The notes: generated by a model not told the origin, from the sequence alone. Positions 39,754 to 50,479 are shown, numbered from the stretch's first letter. The stretch: DNA of 64,000 nt from Populus alba (GCF_005239225.2 NC_133296.1:930001-994000), one strand, 5' to 3'. Made by a program: numbers and translations.

Positions 39754-40558
39754 CGATATCAGAGCAGACGATCCGAATCTAAACCTTTTTCAAATCACAA
39801 ATATCACAAATAACCTAAAACAATGGCAGAACCGAACCCACCAAACCATGATCAGATTACAACTACAAATTCCAGAATCGACACTCAAACGAACTTTACC
39901 CAAAACCCAAACTTGCCAATTGTCGTCCTTGGAATCAAACTAGATGGCTAGATTTATGAACTATGGTCACAGATCATGGAGATGTTCATCTTTGGCAAAG
40001 ATAAACTTGGATTAATCACCGGCAAAATCAGACAACCAATACTTACCGACCCAACATATAATAAATGGAGAACAAAAAATGCAATTGTTAAAGGTTGGAT
40101 TATCAATCCCTTAACCCCAGAATTAATTGGGAATTTTATCAGGTTTCCTACAGCTAAAGGTGTTTAGGACGCCATTGCCACAACCTACTTCGATGGAGGA
40201 GATAATGTCTAGGTATATGACCTAAAATGAAAAGTCAGTCAAACCACACAAGGAAGGGGCTCTCTAAAAGACTATTACACTGGTTTACAATCTTTCTAGC
40301 GAGAGATTAACTACAGATGCCCAAATCCCATGACATGCGATAAGAACATACAAAAATACAACAAATTAATTTAAAAAGATCGAACTTATAGACATTTCAT
40401 CAAGCAGAAACTCGATGAGAAAACTGTGATTTTTTTTTTTGTCAAATCTAAGGATCAATTGGCAAACATACTTATTAAAACAGTATTAAATAAAGTGTTT
40501 CATTGCTCTCTCAACAAATTGGACATACAAAATATCTTTGCACTAGCTTGAAGGGGAG

Positions 40559-40768
40559 TGTTGACAAGGACTAAATAAAGGCTTAAGAAATATTACAAAT
40601 CAATTCAGGAACAAGTTTAGGAAAGATTTTGATATATTTTTATTCTTAATTTTTCATCTTTAAAAAGGATTTATTGTACATGTATATATATAAGTTGTAT
40701 GCAATAAAGAAAAAAATACATTGAATTGATACAAACAATTATCTCTCAACTACCCGATACTGTTGACA
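40559..40768 (+). repeat. 3' LTR of the Copia derivative
   Basis: 210 bp, starting TGTTGACAAGGAC right after the polypurine tract and ending CTGTTGACA. It differs from the 5' LTR by roughly a dozen or more substitutions plus small indels, so the insertion is not very recent. Confidence 0.85.
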
Positions 40769-40789
40769 AAGTAAGAATACCGACCTGAT
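40769..40789. repeat. 21 bp flanking duplication, right side of the retroelement
   Basis: Partner of 39502-39522, with one mismatch (C instead of T). It continues directly into the NB-ARC part of the resistance gene. Confidence 0.9.
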
Positions 40790-42029
40790 TTCTTCTCCTT
40801 TCAAAGAATCGTAGCTCAGCTCTAGAGCTGAGTACACTTGGCTATCCATTTCATCCTTGTCAAACCTTTTCAGCCTTTCCAGAGCATCCTTCCACTCTGA
40901 CAGATCCCCATCTTTTAATGCCCTCGCAACAGTAACTATTAAAATGGGCAAACCAGCACATCTTTTGGCTACTTCTACGGCAACAAGCTGCAGATCGGGA
41001 TATTTGACAACATCACCCGCCATCTTCTTAAACAGATTCCATGCTTCATTCTCGGGTAAAACTTGAAGCCAGAAAACGTTTTTTGTAACCATTCCACGGG
41101 ATAATACATTTCGATCTCTCGATGTCATCAATATTTTGCATCCCCGATGATCACTACCAGAAGGAATCCCCACATCATCTAGTTCAAGCCTCTCCCAAAT
41201 GTCATCCAAAATCACAAGTACCTTTGTCTCTCTTTTAAGCCGCTCGTACAAGAGATTTGCTCTTCCTCTGTCAGTCTCCGCATCCAATTTGAGACCTAGC
41301 CCATCTGCTATTTCCCCCTGAATGTTTCTCAGGTTAGGAGTCTGAGAGACAGCAGCCAGAACCACCACATCAAAAATCCTGTCCGCCTTGACTTGTCCAG
41401 CAACCTTTTTCACAAGTGTGGTCTTGCCTACACCAGGCATCCCATACACTCCAACTAGGTCGACATCATCGTCTTTCAAGGCCTCCAAAATTTCATCCAA
41501 AAGAGGTCCTCTTGATTCGAAAGCCTCGTAATGTTTGTGAGATCTGTCCTCTATCCCGCGTCGAGAAGGACGGTAGGACACCCTATCAAATTTGCCTCGA
41601 AGACTGATCTTAACAGCCTCCTCTGCAATACTCTCTATCTTTGTACTAACCTTGTAGCGCGTCGTCACATTAGGGAACAACCCCATGAAGCACCTCTTAG
41701 TTGCCTTGTCTTCATCTCCAAAAACTCTGTTAGCCTCTTCAGTGATAACATTCACACTAGCAAGCCACGTTCGAACATCATCTTCAATGTCTTCACTTCT
41801 ATTTCTAGCCTCGTCTACAGAATGCAGCACCCTTGTTTTTGCATCTGACAGCTCCTCTATGTGAGTTTTGAGGCCCTTGACATTTCTGCTGTAGTTGAAT
41901 ACACGAGTAACGGAGCGCCTAATGGGAACAATTAACTGTTCCACAACCGTGGATGTCATGGAACTAAGGAACTCCATAGCCAATGTTCTGCCTTTGTTTA
42001 GCAGAAAAACCACAAGTAAAGGATGATCA

Positions 42030-43440
42030 CTACTGCGATATTTGAAAAACTATGGAGATGGATGTAGCAGATAAAATGAGTGAAAAATTTGCTTAGAGCA
42101 ACTGCAGAGAGGAGAGAGGCAGAGAGACTACCTTAGTTTGTGAAGTGAAGTCAAACAATCATATTATATGACCCCAGTGACTTTCCTAGCAACTCTCTCC
42201 TTTCTGCTGAGTCTGCTGCTGCCTGGTATCTTCTTGATATGTTTTTTAATTTACCCAATAGCATATTGGCAGCGCTCCATATTAGATTAATAATATTTTT
42301 TTAATATAAAAAATAATATATTAAGTGTACTTGGATTTTACCGCACTTCAACTCTATCTTGTTAAGTTCTGCTAGCAATATAAAAATTCCCATTAGCAAT
42401 ATAAAAAGTCCCATTAATATAAGAGAAAATAAATCCAACTAACCCAACTTTAAATAAAAAAAATTTATCATCATTTAATTTTTATATAATATAAAAAAAT
42501 CTTATCAATTCATTTCTTCTTTATCATATAAAAAATTAATTAAATAAGAAAAAAAATCTAAAAAAATAAAAAAATTTAGCATATCCAAGTCTAATTGAAA
42601 ACATGATTAAATAGCGTTGAGTTTGACTGTCAAGCTATACCCAACACGTTTTAAAAATAATTTAGGCTTGGTTGTCCAGTTAGGTCCAGTAGCTTTTAGA
42701 TAGAAAACAGAAAAAATAATGCCCTCAACAATACTTTTTAGTTAACAAACAATAAAGACAATAATTCTATAACATTATAGTGTCGTCTACAATGAAAATA
42801 CTATGTTGGTAGAGTGGTTTATGGTACAATAAGTCTGTGTCCATAGTAAATACATAATATTATATTTTTCCCGCATAAAATATAATATAATATTTTAAGA
42901 TATCTTTTTAATGAATAGATTTTTTATTTGTTTTTAATTTTTAACTAATATAAAGCGTAGTTGTAAGTATCTAAGGGGTAACAGGTGGGAAGAATTCAAG
43001 TCAAACCTTAATTATTTTATTTTTTTAGGCATTCAAATGTTGTTTTTTCCTAGTTTTTTTTTTTTTAATTTAGATGTCAAGAATCAAGTTTTAATTTAAT
43101 TAACAAATCAATATATAATTTTAATTCGATTAACCATTTTTTTTCCTATCCGAATCCGAAATTTACAACTAGGTTTAGAGTAGCAGTTTTTATAACTATA
43201 TTTTATAATTAACATTGAATACAATAATTTCGGTGATTGTTATTATTTTGAATTTTATTCTTGAAAAAAATATTAAAATGGAATAATCTAAATTACTGTT
43301 TGCATAGGAAGAACATTCCAAATTAAGTCATTGTTTCTTTTTCTGAACCCTATGACGTAACATGAATAAATTATTTAATATATTATTTATTTTAATATTA
43401 ATTAGCCGCACATTGAAATAAGATGGTTTCGATCATGTAA
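42030..43440. other. upstream region of the CC-NBS-LRR gene
   Basis: Bases 42030-42170 are probably 5' UTR; a GTAGTC donor-like site on the reverse strand near 42130 hints at a leader intron. The remainder is AT-rich without genes. W-box-like TTGAC cores occur, but not in a cluster that would justify a call. Confidence 0.4.
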
Positions 43441-43443
43441 AAT

Positions 43444-43499
43444 CCCGATACTGATGAATTAGTAGATTAATCCCGATACTGATGAATTAGTAGATTAAT
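43444..43499. repeat. 28 bp perfect tandem duplication
   Basis: CCCGATACTGATGAATTAGT plus eight more bases (AGATTAAT) occurs twice head to tail with no mismatch (43444-43471 and 43472-43499), suggesting recent slippage or end-joining. No function is apparent. Confidence 0.9.
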
Positions 43500-43511
43500 C
43501 AGCGAAACTTA

Positions 43512-43728
43512 GGGACCGTTTGGTAGTGTGTTTGTACCTATGTTTTGTTCAAATTTAATTTTTTTTTTATTTATTTGCTAAAATTGAGTTCAGTTTGTAC
43601 CTTTTGGATCGTTTTGATGTGCTGATGTCAAAAATAATTTTAAAAAAATAAAAAAACATCATTGGCATGTATTTTAGCACGAAAAGCTATTTTGAAAAAC
43701 AACTGTTACCACACTACCAAACACGCTC
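43512..43728. mobile_element. Tourist-like MITE, complete
   Basis: 217 bp flanked by TTA on both sides (43509-43511 and 43729-43731). The left end GGGACCGTTTGGTAGTGTG mirrors the right end, which reversed is GAGCGTGTTTGGTAGTGTGG. The interior carries GATCGTTTTGATGTGCTGAT. TTA duplication and GTTTGG ends place it in the PIF/Harbinger group. It is the best-preserved copy of the AT-rich family scattered over the window. Confidence 0.85.
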
Positions 43729-43914
43729 TTAGAGTCCAAACCCGACACCCCAAGAAATTAAAATTAAACATTAACCTAACCAATCCAAACCATCATTGGA
43801 AGATGTTTTATATAAAAAATCAAAACCATATTATTTTTTTTATAAAACAAAATAATAATTAACTTAAATTAATCCAACTCTAATCAAGTTAGTTTAAAAT
43901 TTATATTAAGGTGT

Positions 43915-44075
43915 GCATAGAAGATTTGTTTAAAAATACAGTGCAATGTTTAATTTATTTATTTTTATATTTTTATTTTAATATGTTAAAAATATATATT
44001 TTTTTTAAATATCATGTATTTCAAAATAAAAAAATACTTTAAACCACAAAGACTACCACAATTCCAACCATGCTA
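43915..44075. repeat. decayed AT-rich MITE-like block
   Basis: Starts GTGTGCATAGAAGATTTG and ends CTACCACAATTCCAACCATGC, reminiscent of the ends of the 43512 element, with an AT-rich centre. Termini and target duplication are not clear. Confidence 0.35.
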
Positions 44076-44201
44076 AAAAAACCTAAACATAAACAAATTC
44101 ATCATTTGATTTTTTTTTATAAAAAAGTTGCAATTGTCATTGAAAATATAGTACACATAAACACTTCAAAGCCCCAGACAAGACGTGGCTTTGTTGCTAG
44201 T

Positions 44202-45296
44202 TTATGCATAATAATTAAGACTGGCTTTTTTCTTCGCTTGCACCTGGATGATACCTTCATTAAAATCCTCATGATTCACCTGTTTTCAAATCCATCCCAA
44301 TACAAGAATTTAGTTAGAGCTTGCTCCGTGAACTACTTTCGAAATAATTGTTGACAGGTCAGGTTCTCGCTTGTAAGAAAAAAAAATGGCGTTGGAAAAG
44401 ACAACGAAACAGGACATGTGTGAGAGAGTACCTCGGTTGCATCACGGCGAAGAGCTAGCATCCCAGCTTCGACACAAACTGCTTTCAGCTGTGCCCCGTT
44501 AAAATCATCTGTGGAGCGAGCAAGCTCTTCAAAGTTCACGTCAGGATGGACGTTCATCTTCCTTGAATGGATCTACAACATCAGCGGGAAAAACCAATGC
44601 AATTAAAACTATTGTTTTCACACAAGAGTGAAAAGGGCCATCAAGCAATTGTGATGTGACAAACCTGCAAAATTCGAGCTCTAGCTTCTTCACTTGGATG
44701 TGGAAATTCAATTTTGCGGTCCAGTCGACCTGATCGCATGAGGGCTGGGTCCAGGATATCAGCACGATTTGTTGCAGCAATCACCTGAAATTATAACAAG
44801 AAATTGTGGCTGCCATTAATCACAAACACAACAGGTATTTTTAGGGGTGGGAAATGACACTGCACTTCATAGTTTACAGAAGCCATCCACCCCAAGAACA
44901 AACAGAAAACAATTCATTTATTGAAGAAACATCCAGCGTCACAGAAGCATCAACGAACCTTAATCCTGTCATCACTGCTAAAGCCATCAAGCTGATTGAG
45001 CAATTCTAACATGGTCCTCTGCACTTCCCTATCTCCACTAACCTCGCTGCACACAGGGACAGGATATTTTTAAAATCAGCTACAATAAAATTAAGCAGCA
45101 AGAACAGAACTCCAACTTTGAAAAGCTAACTATCAAAAGTGAAAGCAAGTTGATTGCTGAAGAAGTAGAAATGCGACCTGTCAAACCGCTTTGTGCCAAT
45201 AGCATCGATTTCATCTATAAAAATGATGCAGGGAGAATTCTCTTTTGCAAGCTGGAAGGCATCACGGACAAGTTTGGCTCCATCTCCAATGAACAT
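44202..45296 (-). pseudogene. RPT5: 26S proteasome regulatory ATPase RPT5, 3' part only
   Basis: Five consecutive exons on the reverse strand, 45296-45178, 45046-44959, 44784-44665, 44572-44432 and 44279-44202, join GT-AG in phase to 181 residues ending with a normal stop. They give the Walker B block [15 protein letters not shown], the arginine-finger region [16 protein letters not shown], the AAA+ lid and the C-terminal tail KKKASLNYYA with its HbYX motif (YYA), which docks the ATPase into the 20S gate. Full-length RPT5 has about 420 residues; the coiled coil, OB domain and Walker A exons are missing. The reading frame begins with Met at the exon start. The upstream flank runs into segmental duplication copy B at 45898, so the 5' half was probably cut off by the duplication breakpoint. 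What remains is undamaged but cannot bind nucleotide properly. Confidence 0.9.
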
Positions 45297-45299
45297 CTA

Positions 45300-45897
45300 A
45301 AAATGATTGAAGTTAAATTACTCCTATACAAGACTACTTTGTTATGAACTTAAAACAAGATTAGAAACATTGCATTTTGTAATTACGCTTTCTTCTCAAA
45401 TCTAACTAGTCATGGTATTCCCATAAGTGCATCTTTAAGCAATGTTTCTAATCAGAAAGAGGAGCACCCAACTCTCTGTTTTGGAAACAAAAGGAAAAAG
45501 CAGAATTCGAAAGAGGGAATATGATGTACTATAAAAATTGCTATACCTATAAATGCATTGACGCCAAAATATGGAGTTAGTGCCAACATTGCTGGAACTT
45601 CTATTAAAAACAACCGACTTTATTAACATTCAATTGAACCCCTGAAAGTTGGAAAGTTGGAGAAAAAAATTTCTATTTTCTTTGCATTGGGAATGAGATA
45701 ACCAAGTGATAAACTCCAAGAGCAAGTCATGAGCTTTCTCATCACATTTTTCTAGCGACAGTAAAACAGAACAATACAACCAATGTCTGAACAATATTCA
45801 TAGCAAAATCCCAACCATTTGATTTTCAGGAAAAAGGGCTCTTTTAAAATAGAAATTTTGCATTGCAAAGGGAAGACACCAGAACAGCTACTCATGT
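45300..45897. other. spacer between the RPT5 fragment and copy B
   Basis: About 600 bases where the RPT5 Walker A exon would be expected on the reverse strand. I could not find the GPPGTGKT block or any other RPT5 exon here. It is probably intron sequence of RPT5 up to the breakpoint at 45898. Confidence 0.45.
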
Positions 45898-46203
45898 TTA
45901 GTGAAAGCAATAAGTTATTGGAGAGAGGGTCAGCATAATCAACCCATCAATCCCTACTTCCTTTCATAATTTTTTTTTTCCCTTACGTTTGATTGTTAAT
46001 GGTTTCAGCCTTAAAACCTGTTAAAAAATGTAGTTATAATTATTTTTTAAAATACTTTTTATTTAAAAATTTATTAAAACAATATTTTATTTTTTAAAAT
46101 ACTTAAAACCTGAGTTGGCCCGCAGACATGCCTGCCACCCACACCCAAGTTTCCATTCCTCTTCTACTTCTAAACTCTGTGTCGGCCATGGAATTTGGTT
46201 GAG

Positions 46204-46208
46204 CATGA
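46204..46208. repeat. target-site duplication CATGA, left
   Basis: CATGA precedes the 5' LTR and recurs at 54979-54983 right after the 3' LTR. The empty site in copy A has a single CATGA. Confidence 0.93.
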
Positions 46209-46294
46209 TGTTAGATCATCCGAGACCTTAGGAGAACAACAACAGAATGATATGCAACCGGATATGCAGCAGCAGTATCTTGGAGGATATGCAG
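46209..46294 (+). repeat. 5' LTR of the Copia element, left part
   Basis: Starts TGTTAGATCATCCGAGACC, identical to the 3' LTR start at 54679, and is cut after GGATATGCAG by the nested element. Confidence 0.93.
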
Positions 46295-46796
46295 TGTTGG
46301 GCGCGGAATCCGGGACCGGTGATGAACTGATCTTTGCTCATAGGAGGGATAAGCACACTAAGATACAATATTTTACGTGGTTCGGCAAAACCGCCTACAT
46401 CCACGGGAGAGAGTCATTTTATTATAGATAGAGAAGGGATACAATAAATACATGGAGGAGGAGGCACATCCACTCAACTCAACTCACTATTCTCGCAGCT
46501 GCAATGGCTGCAGGGCTGCTGCCCATGGCAGCAGCTCTTTCTCTCCTCTTTCTCTTCACTTCATTCTCACGTTCTCTCTCTCACAACTCTCACTAATGTA
46601 TGCCTCTATTTATAGCAGAGGTAGGAGACAATCCTCTCCAACTTTGGTCAATTATGGCAACCACCGTCATCACCAAGCGGCCACTGTCCTTGCCGCCATG
46701 CAGCCATGTTTGACACCGCCATGCAACCATGGTTGACGCTGCTATGCAGCCATCATCTTTGACAAGGCAGCCACATAAATTGGCAATATTCCAACA
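46295..46796 (-). repeat. 3' LTR of the nested element (in its own orientation)
   Basis: 502 bp. It has a 12 bp stretch (GGCTGCTGCCCA region near 46515) absent from the partner LTR, plus about eight single-base differences, i.e. roughly 1.6%. Confidence 0.92.
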
Positions 46797-46811
46797 ATCA
46801 CCCTCTTTGCC
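46797..46811 (-). promoter_or_regulatory. polypurine tract of the nested element
   Basis: The reverse strand reads GGCAAAGAGGGTGAT immediately before the LTR, the expected place and composition for plus-strand priming. Confidence 0.7.
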
Positions 46812-47621
46812 ATTTATATGGGGCAACTGTCCTCTTGCTTCTTCAGCACATGCTTACATCTTGCAGCTCTTCCAAGCTTACCATTCTGAGAGCGTCCGTG
46901 GCCAAGTTTACAAGTACTCGCCAAACCTTTCAATCACCAAAGCACACCTTTTCTCACACAAAAGGATCACTACAACAAGATGGTCTGCCACATAACATTT
47001 GAAGAGTGTTAACGCTTGTCTCTGGGACACAACATTCCCCTTCGAGCGTATCAACCATGCTCGGTCCGGAATGATTCATCAAGCCTCACACCAAGGCTTA
47101 CAACACCCCTCAAACGGATATTCCAAGTGTGACAGTCATTATCTGAGTATCTCAATATGATCACGAGCTCACCACTATTCCAAGAGTCTACTCATCCAGG
47201 AGTTGCGCTTGCCCTCTGTTCCATCCTAGGAACCACGCCTTACTTCTCCGTGAGTCTCTCGCTCTTAGTCTCAAGAGTCCAGGTAGCTCTCCACCTTTAA
47301 CCATGGGGACAACCCATTAAGGTTGATCCATATCTGTCTTGATACTGTGAGTATTACAATGCCTTCACCGAGCTCACCACCTTGACAAGAGTCAACTTGT
47401 TCCCGGAACCTGCGCATGCCCTCTGCTCCTTCATAGCAGCCGCGTCTTAATGCTCCACAAGTCATCCACTTATTGTCCAAGGCAAATGTCTTCTAGCTCA
47501 TTGATCTTTTGCATGGGGGCAATATCCATGAAAGTCAATCCTGCATTTGTCTTCATACTCATCATAGCCACTTCATTGGCTATCCATTTGTCCTTTTATA
47601 TCTAGCCATCATATCGGCTCT

Positions 47622-47835
47622 GGGGCGTTCTGAACTGGGCTCATATCGTGGCCTCCACACCTTCTCCAAGGTGTCTCCGCTCGTCGTCATGCGACGGTCT
47701 GAATCGGGGCTCATATCATGGCCCTCACACCTTCTCTAAGGTGTCTTTGCCCGTTGTCATGGGATGGTCTGAACTGGGCTCCTATCACGGCCCTCACACC
47801 TTCTCTAAGGTGTCTTTGCCTTTCATAGGCAGTCG
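47622..47835. repeat. about 70 bp tandem repeat, three copies, in the nested element
   Basis: Three head-to-tail units each contain TCTGAA(C/T)(T/C)GGGGCTC or similar, CCTCACACCTTCT and AAGGTGTCT, then a CATG(C/G)GA(C/T)GG junction. The last unit is cut. They are variable in single bases and do not resemble a protein-coding repeat. Confidence 0.75.
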
Positions 47836-49742
47836 CATCCTCCTTCAGCTGGGATGCTTCAGTGGCTCCAAGATTCTCTACCACCATGTGGACTTGGGAG
47901 AGATTACTGCCACTAACGACATAGAAAGAGAAAGTTGCGGTATACTCCTCGCAATCCTCCACCTCGATTTCTATGTTTGGAGCTTCTATGCCTTTCTGCT
48001 TGATAGCTCCACCCACACCAACTCTCTTTGGTGTCTTCGCCTTTCATAGGCGGTCGCCTTTTATCACAGGCGTTTGCACCCCCTCAATTAGGTGCCTCTG
48101 CAACAGCTCATCTTTCCATCCTTGCATGCATTAGAAAGGTCCTCGCCTGTTGTCTTCATCAAGAGCATAAGAGACTTCATGTTGTACACATTCTCTGCTC
48201 TGAGCTTTATCTGGGAACTCTTCTTCTCCTTGCACCTGTTGTCTCATTACAGTACCTCGTTGGATCCTCCGGGTACTCTTGCACAATCTCCATGTGCCCT
48301 CGTGCAATTTCTGTTCTCCAGATTTCACCCTATTCCTTGCTTATGTTTGACAGCAGCTCATCCTGTCACAACACCTGTCCAAGTCAAAATAGGGTGCCAA
48401 TCTTCATCACCTTGCTGTATTTCTCTTCTATTATCAGGGTCTTCATCAATTCTCCCCTCGAGAAATCACAGTCACCGAATCTAACTATGGAGAAATCACC
48501 ACTCCATCAGATCCTTGATCATACGGAACCCAACTGTTCCCCTTGTGCCGTCTTCCTGCTAGTCTTCAACCGTTTCATTACAAACTGTTACATATACGAA
48601 AATAGTACCGTATGGATAATTCTTCCACTAAGCAAGTTCTCAGGAAAGATTGGAGGGGTCACACTGGTCCAGCTTAAAACCCAATCTCCTAGATAGAACT
48701 TCTTAGGCCATATCTATCCATCGTACTGTCTCTCCATATATACAACCATTTGCTAGCTTTGTTGTGGCTTTCCTTTACAAGTGATCTGGAATATACAGGT
48801 TTAATATACATGATTTCTCAACATCTAGCGAGACTACTAGTGCTTAGATTCGTCAAGATTGGTCTTTGGCAATTTTCACTCTCCACCTCAAATTGTCCAC
48901 ATTTCGGGTGTCCAGAGTGTCCTAATTTTACCTTCCATCAAGGCAATAAATTTTCCCATTTAATAGTTCAACACATGTAATTGGGTAAACATGTGCACCT
49001 TCTTCTTCTTCATCTCCATCGACCTCAATCTAGACCTTCAGATGCCTCCTAATCGGGCAATCTCTCTTTAATTATTCACCACCGCCATTTTTGGTCTCAA
49101 ATCTCAACGATCGAACCATACCATTGCATCCGGAATGATCAAATTAGCTAGAAACATGTCTTGAATCGTCCAAATCGCACTTCAGGCGGCTAAGATTTGA
49201 TCAAAACAATTCTGGCCTGATCAACGGCTCAGATTCACTCTCAGATCCGGTTGCACGTAGACTCTGCTACACAGAATCCTTTCCCTCAGCTTGCGGCTCA
49301 GCTCGGCTCCATTGGCTCGGCTCGGCTCCACCTCAGCTCCATTGGCTCGGCTTGGCTCGCGGCTGATGACATGGCATGTGGGTCCCACCATGCTGACATG
49401 GATGTTGACTAGTCAATTGCATGATGACATCATTGATACATCAGGCTGACATCATCATCTGAATGGTACTGTTCATCATATCGCTGTTCAGCATGGTACT
49501 GTTCATTGCGGGTCGGGTCAACCTATTCGGGTGAAGAAGACGCGTGGCATGCGTGGGGCGCGTCTTCGCGCGTGGGCAGACGCCTTGCCGGAGAGTGATG
49601 GAGAGTGCGGCCATGTCCGACGTCCGATTTTGACGCGGTTTTCACCAGTGGCTTCGTCTCTGCCTCCTCTACACAGTAGGATGGTCAAAACACCATTTTG
49701 ACAACTTTCATTTTTGAGCAAAAAATCAAACACCACTTCAAA

Positions 49743-49758
49743 CCAGGCTCTGATACCA
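49743..49758 (-). promoter_or_regulatory. primer-binding site of the nested element
   Basis: Reverse strand TGGTATCAGAGCCTGG, complementary to the 3' end of initiator-Met tRNA, two bases from the LTR. It fixes the element's orientation. Confidence 0.9.
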
Positions 49759-49760
49759 AT

Positions 49761-50251
49761 TGTTGGGCGTGGAATCCGGGACCGGTGATGAACTGATCTT
49801 TGCTCATATGAGGGATAAGCACACTAAGATACAATATTTTACGTGGTTCGGCAAAACCGCCTACATCCACGGGAGAGAGTCATTTTATTATAGATAGAGA
49901 AGGGATACAATAAATACATGGAGGAGGAGGCACATCCACTCAACTCAACTCACTATTCTCGCAGCTGCAATGGCTGCAGGGGGCAGCAGCTCTTTCTCTC
50001 CTCTTTCTCTTCACTTCATTCTCACGTTCTCTCTCTCACAACTCTCTCTAATGTATGCCTCTATTTATAGCAGAGGTAGGAGACAATCCTCTCCAACTTT
50101 GGTCAATTATGGCAACCACCGTCATCACCAAGCGGCCACCGTCCTTGCCGCCATGCAGCCATGTTTGACACCGCCATGCAGCCATGGTTGATGCCGCCAT
50201 GCAGCCATCATCTTTGACAAGGCAGCCACATAAATTGGCAATATTCCAACA
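49761..50251 (-). repeat. 5' LTR of the nested element (in its own orientation)
   Basis: 491 bp, TGTTGGGCGTGG to ATTCCAACA; about 98% identical to 46295-46796 apart from the small deletion. Confidence 0.92.
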
Positions 50252-50256
50252 TGCAG

Positions 50257-50470
50257 TGCAGTGATAACATATATATCTAATGTCCATTCTGTTAACAGCT
50301 TGACCACATCTCCTACGATTGTGCCTTCTCTTTAGAATAAGTTTGTTTTGTATTTTATCAACTTACAGTGACAATGCATCCCTATAAATATAATACATTG
50401 ACGTATGGCTAAAGTAACAGAGCCAAAGCTTCATTCAAATATTTCCCCTGTTCATACTTTTATATTTACA
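50257..50470 (+). repeat. 5' LTR of the Copia element, right part
   Basis: Resumes TGCAGTGATAAC after the nested element and ends TTTATATTTACA. Together with 46209-46294 it makes 300 bp, equal to the 3' LTR. A TATA-like CTATAAATATAA lies at about 50382. Confidence 0.93.
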
Positions 50471-50479
50471 TGGTATCAG
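50471..50479 (+). promoter_or_regulatory. primer-binding site of the Copia element
   Basis: TGGTATCAG directly after the 5' LTR, the core complementary to initiator-Met tRNA. The following bases (CCTAAAAC) depart from the common GAGC, so pairing is short. Confidence 0.85.

Larger units (their letters stand above)
39523..40768 (+). mobile_element. Copia deletion derivative inside the CC-NBS-LRR exon
   Basis: Two similar LTRs, 39523-39753 (231 bp) and 40559-40768 (210 bp), both begin TGTTGACAAG and end TTGACA. After the left LTR comes CGATATCAGAGC, a slightly decayed initiator-Met primer-binding site (normally TGGTATCAGAGC). Before the right LTR is GAAGGGGAG, a polypurine tract. The 805 bp interior holds a decayed gag N-terminal part with several stops, then directly the far C-terminal end of pol (KSKDQLANIL, then LNKLDIQNIFALA). 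Protease, integrase and reverse transcriptase are absent, so it must have moved in trans if it moved in this form. Confidence 0.88.
34829..41977 (-). pseudogene. CC-NBS-LRR disease-resistance gene, interrupted by a retroelement
   Basis: Exon 1 is split: 41977-40769 upstream of the insertion and 39522-37891 after it. It is followed by exons 37792-37316, 37185-36445 and 35647-34829. Without the insertion and one copy of the flanking 21 bp there would be about 1,618 codons. The start MEFLSSMTSTVVEQL suits a coiled-coil N-terminus. Seen motifs: P-loop GMPGVGKTT (179-187), kinase-2 VLVILDDIW (253-261), RNBS-B KILMTSRDRN, GLPL near 342, and MHD in KMHDVVHCF after the insertion. Leucine-rich repeats follow, split over four exons, with LxxLxLxxC units. 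The family is At4g27190/RPS2-like, nucleotide switches that sense pathogen effectors. As it stands, reading stops eight residues into the insertion, leaving a CC-NBS protein of about 412 residues. No other break was seen. Confidence 0.9.
46295..50251 (-). mobile_element. non-autonomous LTR element nested in the Copia 5' LTR
   Basis: LTRs at 46295-46796 and 49761-50251 begin TGTTGGGCG and end ATATTCCAACA. TGCAG flanks both sides (46290-46294 and 50252-50256). The element lies on the reverse strand: next to the right LTR is the reverse-strand PBS TGGTATCAGAGCCTGG (49758-49743), and next to the left LTR the reverse-strand polypurine tract GGCAAAGAGGGTGAT. The 2,964 bp interior has no recognisable gag or pol; the open frames are short and lack motifs. 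It would need enzymes from another element. Confidence 0.93.

Noticed and set aside
42030..43440. W-box cluster in the resistance-gene promoter
   Set aside because: Single TTGAC cores occur at chance frequency; no clustering that would support a call.
47648..48696. Frames of 133, 222 and 130 codons on the forward strand
   Set aside because: They lie inside the non-coding nested LTR element, against its orientation, and are built partly from its tandem repeats.
48600..48720. Reverse-strand phrase resembling a retroelement pol tail (FYLGDWVL)
   Set aside because: Too short and too degraded to call a pol remnant by eye; noted only as something for a profile search.
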